This document shows, in pieces, positions 53,337-62,998 of a DNA stretch of 64,000 nt; the stretch's first letter is position 1, and each line of letters opens with the position of its first letter. The DNA lies in assembly GCF_963678975.1 (NCBI RefSeq), contig NC_089274.1:24651053-24715052 (forward strand), written 5' to 3'. Origin of the DNA: Dysidea avara (taxonomy: Eukaryota; Porifera; Demospongiae; Dictyoceratida; Dysideidae). The notes under the pieces were generated by a model. The model was not told the origin of the DNA and did not search any database. It saw only the letters and a list, made by a program, of their open reading frames with translations. The translations under genes were made by a program, and so were the position numbers.

Positions 53337-53949
53337 TGTGTGTGTGCGTGCATTTACACATGTGAATGACCAGCTTGTGCTCAGTAATTTGTCCATGCCA
53401 TGCAGTCTCTTATATGCTATTGTTGTCTAGTTCGAACTGGCAACAGGCAAGGCACCATATCCACCATGGCAGACTGTGTTTGATCAGTTAAAGTCAGTAG
53501 TAGAGGGACCACCACCCAATATAAATGATACTGATTTGTCTAATGAGTGCAAAGAGTTTACTCACTTGTGGTAAGTTCACCCATGTACTACAGGTTTTAC
53601 CTTGTGCCTGTGTATGTAGAAATGGATGATTTAGTAGGGATAATCTTGTGGTTAGATATTTTTATTATACTCTACTTTGTTTGTGCTAACATTTTTGATG
53701 AAGTTGCTTATCCTTGCTGTCAATAAATACACACCATTTAAGCATGTGGTTTGATTCTAGTGAACCAATGGAAAGTTAGTATTTATATTGTCTGTTTACT
53801 ATAGTCTAGAAAAGGATGTCAATGTCAGGCCAAACTATGTTGAGCTGTTGAAACATCAGTTTATACTGACATCAGATGCTGAAGACACAGATGTGGGGAC
53901 ATGGTATCATTCAGTTAGGGAGGAGGCAAAAACACTTGGTTTAAACTAA
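42544..53949 (+). CDS. MAP kinase kinase, MKK3/MKK6-like, 11 exons (proximal C-lobe)
   Basis: Dual-specificity kinase of the p38 branch by similarity. Exons: 42544-42553, 42671-42728, 42786-42840, 42898-43011, 46493-46612, 47569-47688, 49992-50043, 50097-50227, 53146-53226, 53431-53570, 53805-53949; 341 residues, the usual MKK3/6 length. Motifs: KFEVKATDLLQL then GRGAFGVV (glycine loop), IMAVK (ATP lysine), WICMELMDNSLDK (hallmark of MKK3/6), HRDVKPSNVL (catalytic loop, split across exons 7/8) and CDFGIAG. The activation loop reads DSNKCYT, one residue longer between Ser and Thr than the usual SxxxT. The APE motif is PPE (YMPPERV), an unusual change. The C-terminal lobe ends in AEDTDVGTWYHSVREEA. 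Introns contain a SINE, an 18 bp minisatellite and long GT runs. Exons 7-11 are duplicated downstream. Whether it is MKK3, MKK6 or an ancestral form needs a phylogeny. Confidence 0.93.
46780..47190 (+). mobile_element. tRNA-derived SINE
   Basis: The head resembles a tRNA: A-box tggccaaatgg at 46787-46797, a T-arm-like ccagg-attgata-cccgg at about 46829-46845, and acceptor-like ends ggca / tgcc. The body contains ccttgagcaagaaactttac and cagtctacccagctg followed by aatgggtacctgg. From memory this is a conserved central domain of SINEs in many aquatic invertebrates. A GT microsatellite follows at 47214-47236. It lies in MAP2K intron 5, in sense orientation. The exact 3' end is uncertain. Confidence 0.7.
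48391..48570. repeat. 18 bp minisatellite, ~10 units
   Basis: Unit ACTACCCCATACTACACC repeated about ten times with almost no variation, in MAP2K intron 6. Near-identity suggests recent expansion. Open frames across it in several phases are artefacts. Confidence 0.95.
48650..48716. repeat. (GT)n microsatellite
   Basis: GT dinucleotide run with a few GC and TA interruptions, in MAP2K intron 6. Confidence 0.95.
51258..51440. mobile_element. MITE family A, best copy
   Basis: The left end agggatctatgcaataaaaa pairs with the right end tttttattgcatagatgcct. The inner arms share ggaagtccctactttggca / tgccaaaatagggacttcc. About 183 bp, hairpin-forming, in MAP2K intron 8. Confidence 0.7.
51722..51872. 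mobile_element. MITE family A, second copy
   Basis: Same layout as 51258-51440: aagatccatgtgctaagaag at the head, and inverted inner arms around gaaaatccctac / gtagggattttt. It lies only about 280 bp from the first copy. Confidence 0.55.
51947..52455. mobile_element. non-autonomous hAT element, GACCCGG family, copy 2
   Basis: Ends CAACGTTGAAACCGGGTC / GACCCGGTTTCAACGCTG, flanked by a perfect 8 bp duplication atacgtat (51939-51946 and 52456-52463). It is inverted relative to 2613-3105 and shares the interior (gtcttcaacctacagctagg-type segment). Three tandem copies of a gtcagacccggataaattgt unit sit near the right end. MAP2K intron 8. Confidence 0.85.
53261..53346. repeat. (GT)n microsatellite
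   Basis: About 85 bp of GT repeat starting 35 bp after the donor of MAP2K exon 9. Long GT runs close to a donor can affect splicing in other animals; that is only a possibility here. Confidence 0.95.
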
Positions 53950-54422
53950 CATTAAATTATGTATCTAATTTAATTTTAATTGTGTTACTTTTTGTATAAA
54001 TATGCAGTGCAAAAAAAAGTCATTATTTTAGTCATTATGAGGATACAATTTAGTTTGTTACGCATGCAATGTGTAATATTGTACATGTGCCCAGGGTTGT
54101 AGTACACTATATTTGCAGTAAGGAAAGTTGATTGAATAGATTGTGGAATGTCAAGTGTAATAAAATTGACACTCTTGAAGTATATTTGATTGCATGCAGT
54201 GTTTTCGTAATTGTAACTAGTTACAGGTGAAAATGTTGACGAATTCAAAGTGTTGGTGGTTCATTAAAATATTTTTATAGTGCTCTGGTCGTTAAGTGCC
54301 ACAAGGTGCAACTAACTACCTTTATGGGCTCCTAACTCATTGTACTTTCTCATCTAAACTGCATAATATGTTACCCTGAAGTGTGCTGTCGGTTACTGTT
54401 TTGTGTATTCTATTGATTATAG

Positions 54423-57307
54423 ATCCTTAAGGCGCTGCTATTCCTAGAGGAAGATTTGCATGTTATGCATCGAGGTGAGTAACCACCAGGATCACTGCAT
54501 GTTTTGCTAGTGTGCATCATTGTAAACATGTGTATAGCCACATACTGATTGTTGTACCACAGCATCCTTAATTATAAGGTATCCTATTTCGATGCACTAA
54601 AACTGTATTAACTGTGGGATTACACTGTCTAGTGTTGATTGCGCATAATTGCGCATGTCTCTCTGCTAAATGTCATACTGTATTTACTTGGTTAAAATGC
54701 TGCATCATACATCATAAATAGTAGTTCAACTTGAATTTAAATTAGTAGTGGCCACACATAAACACCGCGGCTATTAGGATTGCATCGAATCCTATGAGCT
54801 CCTGTTTGAATCCATTGTGCTTGGTAGAGTTCATGCATTATCCTTGAGTTAGGTAGGTGAAGTAGACTATCCTCCAGTATTATTTAGTTATGGGGAAAAG
54901 AGCAACAGTGCTACATCGTGTGTCTGTCTTGGCATTTGTTGTTCCTTTTATATAGTACACATTGAGACCTACTAAATATGAAGTAATAATCTTATTATTG
55001 ATATCCTGGATAGTCACCGCACTGAAGAGCTGCTTATGCTATAAATGTAATCCTCGAGCAATGGGTATATACCCTTGAATAAGCTGCAGCAGTTTTTGAC
55101 ATTACAGCCACAACATTCATTCAACTATATTCTGTATCAGAGGAGGTGGAAGCGTTTTAGGCGCTACTTGAAAATATTACATTAATTGCATAGTTTTTGT
55201 TTGGAATATCATATGAACACTAATAGTTGCAATACATAACCAATAATGGTGGGGATCACTGGAAATTGTTAGCTCTTTTGATTACGCTTCATGTGAGGAT
55301 GATGTACTTGTTTTACAAAAGCACTTAGTTTTCTAGACAAAATCTGATGAAACACTTTCGCATGTATAGTAGTGATTCTAGCACTAGACAGGTAGGTATG
55401 TATATTTTCTTAACATATTGATGATGCCAAACTTAATCCACGCATTTAGTTCATCCCAATCCGAGGGCTTTGCATGACTCATTTTAATTGGTGCTTAAAC
55501 TACCTCCACCCTCCTCTGATTCTGTATGACCATGCAATAGTGTGACTTAGTGTTAAGTATTGTGTATTTTCATCAATTAGATGTGAAACCATCCAATGTT
55601 CTCATCAGTAATGATGGACAAATTAAGTTGTGTGACTTTGGTATAGCAGGAGCATTTACTGCATCAAATAAATGCTATACAGGCATTGGATCTGCAGTAT
55701 ATATGGCAGTAAGTAGCTAATAGACTCAGTGATGTAGCCAGATCAGAATTGACCAGCACAAAGTGAAAGTCTTGTCTTTAGTGGTAGTGGACTCAAATAA
55801 TATACATTTGTGTAAAAAATGTTTTAAAGTGCATCTACTGTAGCTAGCTATGATTCAATCTCTACTGATCAATGTAAATAATGCTAAGGTATGCATTATC
55901 TCTTTCTATTACAGCAGTGGCCATCCTGGCCTCCTGGGGAAATTTTTTGGTAGGTATGTTCCCACCCAGTCCCACCCATGGCTATACCACTGAATAAGCT
56001 GTCTGTGCTGTATCTATGCATACATCTTAACAACAGAACATGGTTTAACACATCATATGACATTTTTAATTGCAGCCTGAGAGAGTGTCAAACCGGAAAA
56101 GGGGATATGACATCAGATCAGATGTGTGGAGTTTTGGATGCACTTTAGTAAGTATGTTTTGTGTAGATTTACATGGAGAAAGTCTGCACTAAGTTACATA
56201 TTTATAATTATAATGGGTCAAGGGTTAATATTAATAAGTTTTAGTAACTCCCTTATTATGTATACATGCATAGGCAAGCACTTAAACTAAAGAGAATGGT
56301 CTTGGTTTATAGAGCACTAGAAGTAGTGCTTAAACTATAGTTTTAACAATGGACCTCAGAAATATTTGGATTTAAATTTTAATTGGTTCTGCAAGCATTG
56401 CCCTGCATCTGTAACATAATATTCTGGTTGTTATACTGATGGTATTATTCCTAGTTTGAGTTAGCCACAGGCAAGGCACCCTATCCACCATGGGGGACAG
56501 TATTTCGTCACTTGGAGCTAGTGGTAGATGGACCACCACCAAGACTAGATGACACTGAGTTATCTGATGAGTGCAAAATGTTTACTCATTTGTGGTCAGT
56601 TGGTTAAAAATAACATTCACATGTTCACCCATTTGTTTCATGTATGATAACACTCTGAAGTGTACTTACACACACACAAAAAAGGTGTCACGATACAGCC
56701 AAAAGTGTGTACTGTGGTAGAGGATACATGCATAGAGATACCGAAAATGCATGTGATCTTTTAACATGTCATGACTAATGAGCAAATGTATTGTGCATGG
56801 CATGGACGGTAGACCAATTATGAGCATTTCTTCCAGAGCAACAAATTCTTCTATCTAATGAAATAGTGCAACTGATGAGAGAATTAAGCCCTGCCCATAA
56901 TTTTAGTGACAAGCTACAGACCAAGCTGCATTCTCTACCTATACTTTTGCATGGAATTTTGCAATTTTAACAGTTTAAGTGCTGTTGCACCACGTCTAAT
57001 TTTGTTCAAGTGTGCATATTCTCTATTGTGACTACACAGTATAGGTTGAATTTTTTAAAAACTATTCAATTAGGAACCATGAGGAATACCTTCTATTACC
57101 TGTATGCATAATATTCATGCTACTATACATACTTTATTATATACACCATTCTACAGTTTAGAGAAGGATGTTAACAAGAGACCGAAGTATGATGATTTGC
57201 TAAAACAGCCATTTATACTAACATCAGAAGCAGAAGATACTGATATTGGGGTGTGGTATCGGGTAGTAATGGAGGAGGCAAAGGGGCTTGGTTTAGACCA
57301 ACAATGA
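54423..57307 (+). CDS. duplicated MAP2K C-lobe exon block (exons 7B-11B)
   Basis: Five exons homologous one-to-one with MAP2K exons 7-11: 54423-54474, 55581-55708, 56076-56147, 56455-56594, 57157-57307. Each has an AG acceptor, a GT donor and the same phase as its partner, and the block ends in a TGA. There is no N-lobe: only about 470 bp separate the first block's stop from exon 7B. If exon 6 (ends 47688, phase 0) is spliced to 7B, the product is an in-frame 339-residue kinase. Catalytic residues are kept (HRDVKPSNVL, CDFGIAG, YMAPERV). Differences from block A: activation loop FTASNKCYTGIGSAVYMAPE instead of VTTDSNKCYTRGIGCKVYMP; normal APE instead of PPE; three residues fewer after PERV. 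The exons are conserved while the introns look unrelated, which suggests selection on the protein. Alternatives: a 5'-truncated tandem duplicate that is transcribed from its own promoter, or a silent one. Confidence 0.85.
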
Positions 57308-57661
57308 ATGTATAATGATCATATATAAATTCTACATACACTCAAATGCTGTACAAAAATATGTGTATAATAGTATAGTGATAATAACTTCAGGCACAAG
57401 TTTAATTGTACATCCCAGTTGTTGTAGTAGTATACAGTACAATAATATGCATACAGAAATCAATTGGAGTTGAATACTGTTTCCTTTTTTTTTTTTTTAC
57501 ATTATTACGCATTTCTGCAAAGTAGGGGGTGGGGCTGTTAGATTTTCCTCCAACTGTTTCACTTTTTCCTCCAACGTTTTAACCATAGTGATGACGTCAT
57601 CAATGTTGCTGCTAAATTCTTCCTTCAGACAAATCTTGGTCACATCTGGTAGCTTATTAAG

Positions 57662-57705
57662 TGGTACCATAGATAATGTTCGTGTATTATCTATGGTGGT
57701 ACCAT
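57662..57705. mobile_element. 26 bp hairpin insert with 9 bp direct repeats
   Basis: tggtaccat at 57662-57670 is repeated at 57697-57705. Between them lie 26 bp that form agataat / attatct arms. It places a TAG in the CARD reading frame. It may be a tiny MITE or the remnant of a larger one. Confidence 0.55.
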
Positions 57706-57954
57706 AACTGGGACTTGAACTTTCGCCAGCACTTCATTCAACAGGTACTCGTTCCCCATATCGCACGATGTTGTCGTTTCTACTGATCTTCGAAAAGCAG
57801 ACATAAATTTCACCATCACCAGTGGTCCTTTGCGTTTTAGCGTAGAGATAATGTATTCTACTCTTTCATCCCGCGACTTCACTGCCAATGACGTCACGAT
57901 CCATTCAAACTCCTCATCGGTAAGTAATCCTTCTTGGCGTAGGTATGGTACAAG

Positions 57955-58110
57955 TAGTCTCGCGTAGCCAGACCGCTTTTTCTCCGTCACGGCGCTTATC
58001 GATTAGAGATTATAAGCGCCTACTCCGAAATAGGTTTCGGAGTAGGCGCTTATAACCTCTAATCGATAAGCGCCGTGACGGAGAAAAAGCGGTCTGGCCA
58101 CGCGAGACTA
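57955..58110. mobile_element. 156 bp near-perfect palindrome MITE
   Basis: Ends TAGTCTCGCGTAGCCAGACC and complement, with arms nearly identical all the way to a central ctccgaaataggtttcggag. It is flanked by a perfect 9 bp duplication tggtacaag (57946-57954 and 58111-58119). A 9 bp duplication with long inverted arms is typical of Mutator-like elements, but without a transposase this is only a suggestion. It sits inside the CARD coding sequence. High arm identity points to a recent insertion. Confidence 0.85.
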
Positions 58111-58541
58111 TGGTACAAGTTCATTGATGTTAAGGTATGCTACAAAATCATCTTTCAAATAATCAAACCAATTCATGGGTGATTCCGATGCCATACTCAT
58201 ACGGAATGGGAGCGGGCCTCCAGATGCAAAGCAGTTGAATAGATGGACACCGGCACTGAACTAACAGCTACTATAGTTGTCTAATTCACTCAAATTCACA
58301 ACGAGACTGATTATCAGCTGAAGCAGATGGTTAACATATAATATGGTAGCTAAATATCTTTGGAACCACCCCAAATGTTTTTGGTCACAGTATTTTCTGC
58401 GCAAAGGAACTTGGCGCATTTCCTGGAATCGATCCTTATTTCGTTATAAGGCCATGACAAACAAATTTTATGTTTCACGGATGCGGCGGGTCACAATTTC
58501 CGGTTTCCAAAAATAAATGTAAATCACGTGACCATTTCAAC

Positions 58542-58995
58542 ATGGCTGGTGAATGTTCTTTGTCGATAAACTCGTCCTTAAATGAGTGGTTGAGTGTTGT
58601 ATTAAAGCGAGGCTTAGTAATTATTAAGAATAGAGTGATAGTACAATGTTCCTGCGAATAAACGTTTGGAGCTCTTGTTAGAAAAGTCGCACCGGAATTG
58701 GAAGAGGAAAGAGTAAAAAGGGTGGTGATTTCTGCAGATGAAAAGTTTGTTGACGTCCACGAAGTAGCTATGGAGGCACCTATCAGTGTTTGTAGGTTAT
58801 TTAATTGTAAACTTTGCTGTATATACTTCGAAAGTGCTGATTCCACGTCAGGCAAAAGCGTTGTCCAAGTCCCAAAAAAGAATGCCTTTTCATTACTAAT
58901 GGAAAACGCTAGAAAACTCCACCTACCTTCTATACTAGTTCTCCCTGAAGGAAAGCAGTTGAGGAGTGACCAGCGTTTGGAAAATGATTTGATAG
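58542..58995 (+). CDS. unrecognised protein-coding exon, with an in-frame stop
   Basis: ATG at 58542 opens a frame (MAGECSLSINSSLNEW, hydrophobic LKRGLVIIKNRVIVQ) that meets TAA at 58659-58661. The same frame then stays open to a good donor (ATA G|GTAAAG) at 58995. Segments include PELEEERVKRVVISADEKF and VPKKNAFSLLMENARKL. The long shared frame on both sides of the TAA suggests one coding unit with a nonsense change, a tiny unrecognised intron, or a start downstream of the TAA. No downstream exon was found. I do not recognise the family. It is divergent from the CARD gene, with about 340 bp between. Confidence 0.4.
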
Positions 58996-59764
58996 GTAAA
59001 GTTTATTGCCTGTTGTTTCATATTTCATCTTTCGTGGTACAGGCCTTCTGGAAACTTTGAATGTTGGGTGGACTGTTGTTTTCTGACATTTGTACATGAT
59101 GTGCTTTGATGTTTTTTGTACATGATGCATGCTGACTTTTTGTACATGATGTGTTCTGACATGTGACGTTAACTTATATTAAACTTGAATTTGTTAATAC
59201 CTTTAATTCCACACATAACTTACATAATATTATATTCGATAAACAGTATAATTATGTTTCTAGCTATACAATGTAATCTGAACTGTTTTCTTGATGCCAT
59301 CATTGTACTTGTCATCCCTATAGCCTTATTATTTACTCCATGTGCTCATGATCCACTTGAGGCTACAGCATATGATAAAATCATAAAATCAATATTATAC
59401 ATAAACTCTAATTCCGTTAGTTTATAAACTTGACAGGCACCATTCTTTTTTCCTTTTTTTTTATTTTTCGACCTGCCGGGGTCACCTTTGAGGGGAAAAT
59501 AATCCATGAAACATAAGATTTGTTTGGTATGGCCTAATTATAACGAATACTCTAGGATACTGGCAGTGCATGTTAAATACGAGTACTAGCCATATGTGCT
59601 GTATGGACATCAGTGGGGAATTCCCTAGCACTTTGATTGCGCACCTTAGTATTACCATAGATCCTTGTGTAAAGGATCTATGGTATTATGTAGTATTAAA
59701 TTATGGACATGTATACAAAACAGACAAAAATAATTGTTATAGGCCAGAGGCCTTTTAGTCTGTC

Positions 59765-60455
59765 CATAATCTTGTTATTGACCAGAAATGGTCTAAATTA
59801 TTCTTAAAGTTGTTGAGATTAATTCAGTGACCCAATGACATTATCAGGTAGGGAGTTCCACTGTTTAATCACACTGTTGGCAAAGAAGTTGAGCCTGGAT
59901 GTGAGTCTAGCTACATTGTTGTTTGAAAATTTGTTGATTGTGACCTCTAGTTACGCTATTTGTAAAAACAAAAAAATGGTTGTGGTGTGACTCTGCTAAG
60001 ATTGTTCACCAGCTTGTAAACATCAATTACCTCTCTGTCTACGACAGTACAATGAATATAATGTCTCTGGCCAGATATGGACTACAAATTGACACACAGT
60101 ACCATAAATGTGGGCAGATATAAGTTTTGTATAGAAGCAAGAAGCCGGACTCACTGGTCAAGTGATTAAAGGTTCTCTTAATTAGACCAAGGAACTGCAT
60201 TGCTTTTCGTAGTGCAGAGGCTTTATCACATTGTAGCACAGTACTGGCATTAAAGCACAATAACCATTCTTTCGACCAGCTACAAAGATTGGAGTGCATC
60301 CTTAAACTGAAATATGAAATATTCTCAGTGCTGGTATCATGAGTCTCATCATGAGGCGAGTGCCATGAGCAACGATCTAGTCTATGAGTTGCTCCACTGA
60401 CCAGGGAAGGATAATGATGGTCGAAGAAAGTAACTTGGACAGTAAGACCTATCAA
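59765..60455 (-). pseudogene. non-LTR retrotransposon 3' end (CR1/L2-like), decayed
   Basis: Read 60455 to 59765. The piece KAMQFLGLIKRTFNHLTSES followed by LLLYKTYICPHLWYCVSICS is the classic end of the reverse transcriptase in CR1/Jockey/L2-type LINEs (K.n..LG.IKR.F......LLYK...RPhLEYc...WsP). After a frame break come DREVIDVYKLVN and SRLTSRLNFFANSVIKQWNS, the usual C-terminal tail. There are several stops and frame changes. Only the 3' end is present, as expected of 5' truncation. Confidence 0.75.
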
Positions 60456-60646
60456 TTCTAGCAGGGAAAATCTCGGGCAAAGGAATCAGTGTTTCCTCTA
60501 AAATCTCATACTCGCCCCCCTGTAAGTGACTATTACACTAACACCTTCAGCTTGTTTTAAAATACGCTGTGCCTAGAGTCATGGCACTGTGACTGGACAT
60601 TTTGCTGATAAAGTCATGGTGCAGTCACCCAGAAATTCACACCCTA

Positions 60647-60677
<31 letters not shown>

Positions 60678-60679
60678 GT

Positions 60680-60770
60680 AGTACTTTACAGTGACCAGCA
60701 CTGAAGGTCTGACAGCAACATGTGCTGCAGCCTTAGGATTACCTAACCTAACAAGAACTGGAGACTGTAT
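60680..60770. repeat. dispersed repeat shared with 14370-14440
   Basis: ctttacagtgaccagcactg to ttaggattacctaacctaa is almost identical to the segment near 14375-14440. Both follow an AT/ATT-rich run ((ATT)n at 60650-60677). Probably the conserved end of an unidentified retroposon. Confidence 0.6.
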
Positions 60771-60809
60771 ACAGGTAAGTTTTGTTGAGTTTGAAGCGAC
60801 CTATATTGG

Positions 60810-61255
60810 TAGGGACCCGCCGATTATGCTCATAATTTTACCTATTATGCTATGCTGCACTGCTCAAAAATTCACCTATTATGCTTAAATTAATGCTCAA
60901 TATTTACCTATTATGCTCGATTATGCTCAATGTTCATGCCTTAGTTCATATTCTTTGCTACTAGTTTAACAAGAAAAAAATGAGTGGCTGGAACACAAAT
61001 AATAAATTCTTGCTGCATGCCTGCATGTAAGAGACAAGATCGATATACTCTAATAGAACAGTCAGTTTGATGATTGTTCTATTAGAGTTACTGACTGCTC
61101 TATTAGAGTATATCGATCTTATTTTGCAATTGTCATTTTCCCAGCAAGAGTTTACACTATCGTACAAATATTTAACCTATTATGCTGGCATTATGCTCAA
61201 TGCTTTTAGGTACTATTATGCTCAAAATTATGCTAGCATAATCGGCGGGTCCCTA
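60810..61255. mobile_element. non-autonomous hAT element (TAGGGACCCGCCG ends)
   Basis: Inverted ends TAGGGACCCGCCGATTATGC / GCATAATCGGCGGGTCCCTA, with a perfect 8 bp duplication tatattgg (60802-60809 and 61256-61263). The interior repeats a ttatgctcaaaatt theme. It contains an inverted pair of the CTCTAATAGAACAGTCA motif (61038-61112). No ORF. Confidence 0.85.
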
Positions 61256-61276
61256 TATATTGGCAGGCGTAGCTAT

Positions 61277-61426
61277 CAGGCTTGTTGTAATTGTAATGGT
61301 AATTAATTACTAATCATTACCATTTTTTCAAGTAATTACTGTTAAAAATTGTAATTAAACAGGTAATTAATTACTAATTTGGGTAATTGTAATGATTAAA
61401 TCTGGTAAGTAATTACAACAAGCCTG
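61277..61426. mobile_element. 150 bp hAT-type MITE
   Basis: Ends CAGGCTTGTTGTAATT / AATTACAACAAGCCTG, with a perfect 8 bp duplication gtagctat (61269-61276 and 61427-61434). The interior is built of gtaattaattac-like units. It sits only 21 bp from the previous hAT element. Confidence 0.85.
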
Positions 61427-61890
61427 GTAGCTATATATTTATAGCAAGTCAGTAATACAGGAAAGATATATACCTTAGTGTGCAAAGCACTTCCAGGAGG
61501 GGGAATGCTTAGCATGCTAATCTAATATCTTCTAGAAATCAAGACGGGGTCAAAATTATATTTGAAGAGTAAAAGTGTTTTAATTAAGCTGCTAAAAATT
61601 GAAATACTCTAATAGAATATTCATCATTAAAACTCTTTTAAACTATAAGGAGCAAAGACCACAGGGGCATACCCAGGGGTTTCAGGAAACCTCTTTGTAT
61701 TTATACAGTATACTTGAAAAATTAAGAAATTGAACTTTAGGTTTCAGAATCTGGAATCATGGAACAGGACACATCTTAGTTAAATAATAGTTTCTCACAT
61801 GATAGCAACACTTATAGCATTGTTCTGAATTACAATTTTGGTGAAAAGATCAAGAAGCAATCAGGGCAATATAAACTACTCTAATATAAC

Positions 61891-61965
61891 AGTAGCTTAG
61901 CTGCAGTAGCTTAGCTGCAGTAGCTTAGCTGCAGTAGCTTAGCTGCAGTAGCTTAGCTGCAGTAG
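61891..61965. repeat. 14 bp tandem repeat, 5 units
   Basis: AGTAGCTTAGCTGC repeated five times without change, plus a partial unit. Each unit contains an AGCT-centred palindrome. Confidence 0.95.
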
Positions 61966-62879
61966 TAACCCCCTTTCAAAATCCTGTGTACACCTTTGCA
62001 CCAAGGTATATGCTGAAACTGAACCTTTTAATTCTTCACCTGTACACTACTATCTCACCATGGTGCCAAACATTCTCCTATATATGTCAGATGTTTATTA
62101 AAATTCTATACATTTTTATGGACCATGAACTATAAGTCATCATATTCTTTTTTGTTGCCACCAACTTGATACTTGATTGGGTTGAAGTACTTCCTTTTGT
62201 AACTATTAGATTGTAAGCATCTATAAAGTTAACAGGGCTAGCTACATATATACCACTTTAGCATGGGTGTTTAACTCGCATATTGCCTGGGCAATATCAA
62301 GATATTTCCTGGGCAATATCATGGGAAAGCGGTTTGCCAATGACTTCACCCAGCCAGTTCAAAGAATCGATGCGCTTTGACTCGTTATATTGAGTGACAT
62401 AGAGCTTTGTATTGTGGGACTCATTTTTGTAGTGGTTGCTAAGCTTAGTACATTTGTTAAGATAGACTAGTTGATTGTTACTAAAGGATAATGAAGGCAC
62501 AAAATAATTGTTTGGGCAATCGTGGATGCATATTTCTACCCACCGCGTATCAGCCTTTGAACAGACCACGGAACAGCAAAGCTACTACTGCTACGTTGAA
62601 ATAGGTTAGTAACTTACAGTCCTAAATACTTAACTTAATATAATAACTTACTTACTGTTCCAATAGCGAAGTAACTTAGTACAAAAATGATAATATAAAC
62701 TCCATCTCACAATCGCAAGTTTTCTAACATTGTGTGTTGGCGTTTTAACATATGGACAATGTTTTGATGGCTATTAACCCAGGCTATTAAAACCACGATC
62801 GATCTTCAGATGCTACTGTATAAAACAAGTGGGATGAGTTCTCGTTAGCTCTTTCACCTATTAGGTGAGTGTACCCCAA

Positions 62880-62998
62880 GTGATATATATCACTTACACC
62901 ACGATTTTGCTGACATATACAGCTGCAGCCCTCGGGCCTGCGGCCCTCGGGCTTTGGGTGTATATATCAGCAAAATCCCTTGCAGCAAGAGTACTATT
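62880..62998. repeat. inverted repeat around gattttgctga / tcagcaaaatc
   Basis: cgattttgctgacatatac on the left pairs with gtatatatcagcaaaatc on the right, around a GC-rich core gccctcgggcctgcggccct. Likely a small fold-back element. No gene is seen from 62580 to the end of the window; the rest is AT-rich with repeat fragments, including a second copy (63400-63920) of sequence related to 61500-62240. Confidence 0.5.

Larger units (their letters stand above)
57497..58200 (-). pseudogene. CARD plus coiled-coil protein, frame broken by two insertions
   Basis: Read 58200 to 57497. ATG at 58200, then 30 codons (start MSMASESPMNWFDYLKDD) to 58111, where a TAG is created by an inserted palindrome (57955-58110). 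The frame resumes at 57954 with YLRQEGLLTDEEFEWIV and LKRKGPLVMVKFMSAFRRS. This spacing of helices and the LLTDEEF and KG motifs fit a CARD (death-fold). A second insert at 57671-57705 breaks it again. A final 54 codons run to TAA at 57497, with EEKVKQLEEN as a short coiled coil. Both insertions carry 9 bp direct repeats, and the three pieces are in one frame when the inserts are ignored, about 167 residues. No close named homologue recognised. It is convergent with the MAP2K block and divergent from the ORF at 58542. It could be a pseudogene or a polymorphic allele. Confidence 0.7.

Noticed and set aside
53119..53430. Read-through of MAP2K exon 9 into a Cys-Val repeat
   Set aside because: The repeat is the GT microsatellite after a good donor at 53226; it is not coding.
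62297..62569. 90-codon minus-strand frame, initially considered as an exon
   Set aside because: No clear splice sites in phase, no domain, and no neighbouring exon found; left unannotated.
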